From assembly GCF_024679245.1 (NCBI RefSeq), contig NC_090174.1, positions 43,284,188-43,348,187 on the forward strand: a stretch of DNA of 64,000 nucleotides, given 5' to 3'. This document shows, one piece after another, positions 63,552-64,000 of the stretch. The position numbers and the translations under genes are program-made. Every line of letters begins with the position of its first letter. Positions within the stretch are counted from its first letter, which is position 1. The notes beneath the pieces are model-generated. The model was not told the DNA's origin. It made no database searches and saw only the letters and a program-made list of their open reading frames with translations. The stretch comes from Pseudorasbora parva. Its lineage: Eukaryota; Chordata; Actinopteri; Cypriniformes; Gobionidae.

Positions 63552-64000
63552 TAGGGGTGTCCATGGTTAACCGATTAAACGATTAACCGTTAAAAATTGC
63601 GTAACCGAGTGAAACATTTTGCTCGGTTAAGTGGCGTCAATGATGTGCTTTGAATTTAGTTGTAATATATTTTTGCACCCCTAGAGACCGCCAGAGCGCT
63701 CCCAGACATTTGTAATATCCACAAGAAGAAGTCATGACCAGCTTTCTAAGCGGGCAATGAAGCGGGCAAAGAAAGCGGGGGAGCACTTTAAAAATGAGAG
63801 TGACGGGGCAAAATGCAAGTATTGCAATGCAGTGCTTACCGCATTTTTCAGGCTATAAGTTGCTCCGGAGTATGAGTCGCATCAGTCAAAATATGCGTCA
63901 TGAAGAGGAAAATAACAAGTCGCACTGGACTAAAAGTCGCATTAGGGCAGAAGCAGAGCGGGAGCCGCGCGCGCTGTGCATAACGGATCAGAAGAAAGAA
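63552..64000 (+). mobile_element. 5' end of a BED-finger hAT transposon, running off the window
   Basis: TAGGGGTGTCCATGGTTAAC at 63552 is a hAT-type left terminus. It is followed by 'accgattaaacgattaaccg' sub-repeats and then the beginning of a BED-finger ORF. A second repeat ('gagtcgcatcagtcaaa', 'aagtcgcactggac', 'aagtcgcatta') starts around 63839 and interrupts it. The right end is outside the window. Confidence 0.6.
63757..63858 (+). pseudogene. hAT transposase N-terminus (BED zinc finger), interrupted
   Basis: ATG at 63757 reads MKRAKKAGEHFKNESDGAKC, then KYCNAVL. GAKCKYC is the first Cys pair of a BED-type zinc finger, the DNA-binding module at the start of many hAT transposases. The second half (His pair) is missing, because sequence from about 63839 belongs to an inserted repeat and a TAA follows at 63856. 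It cannot make a working protein. Confidence 0.6.

Overview
This is AT-rich vertebrate genomic DNA, almost certainly from a cyprinid teleost (the carp and zebrafish group). The evidence is many dinucleotide microsatellites and a dense layer of DNA-transposon debris of kinds I recognise from cyprinid genomes: palindromic MITEs with TTAA or TA target sites, hAT elements with 8-bp target-site duplications (TSDs), Tc1-type elements and EnSpm-like short elements. LTR and LINE remains are scarce. There is no bacterial-style gene organisation. Nearly every long open frame lies inside a microsatellite or a transposon.

Only one stretch of host coding sequence could be recognised: a first coding exon of the cation-channel gene trpm3 on the minus strand (33760-33894). 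It ends at a phase-0 GT donor. A pyrimidine-rich leader (on the sense strand) with upstream ORFs lies at 33895-34343. On this reading, 1-33759 is the first intron of that transcript. The region 34344-64000 is upstream sequence: promoter-distal DNA, or intron of a longer trpm3 isoform. The next trpm3 exon was not found, so it probably lies beyond the left edge of the window.

Layout: 1-9 kb has a half palindrome, TA and TG microsatellites, a TTAA MITE and a DD34E Tc1 relic. 8.8-20.9 kb is dense in MITEs, including the first copy of a 159-bp hAT-like element and a 'CTAGCAACCACC' minisatellite. 22-29 kb has TG/CA tracts and a three-layer nest carrying the second 159-bp copy. 31.6-37.6 kb has a TAGCCTG-family element, the trpm3 exon and two large MITEs. 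38-50 kb is mostly anonymous, with Tc1, LINE and MITE fragments. 50.4-57 kb has a hAT element, a possible conserved enhancer with an RFX X-box, a 144-bp tandem duplication and an almost complete DD36E Tc1 element. 58.5-64 kb is a transposon pile-up: a hAT carrying a Tc1-type MITE, then a four-layer nest (TTAA MITE, solo LTR, hAT, hAT) in which each layer keeps its target-site duplication, and finally the 5' end of a BED-finger hAT running off the window.

The host gene here is a single transcription unit and the transposons are passengers. Some of them carry CTCF-like or RFX-like motifs that could affect regulation of the locus, but that is inference. I found no evidence for an undescribed multi-gene system. 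The most informative items are the trpm3 alternative first exon with its start-overlapping upstream ORF, the datable transposon nests and the DD36E Tc1 copy.
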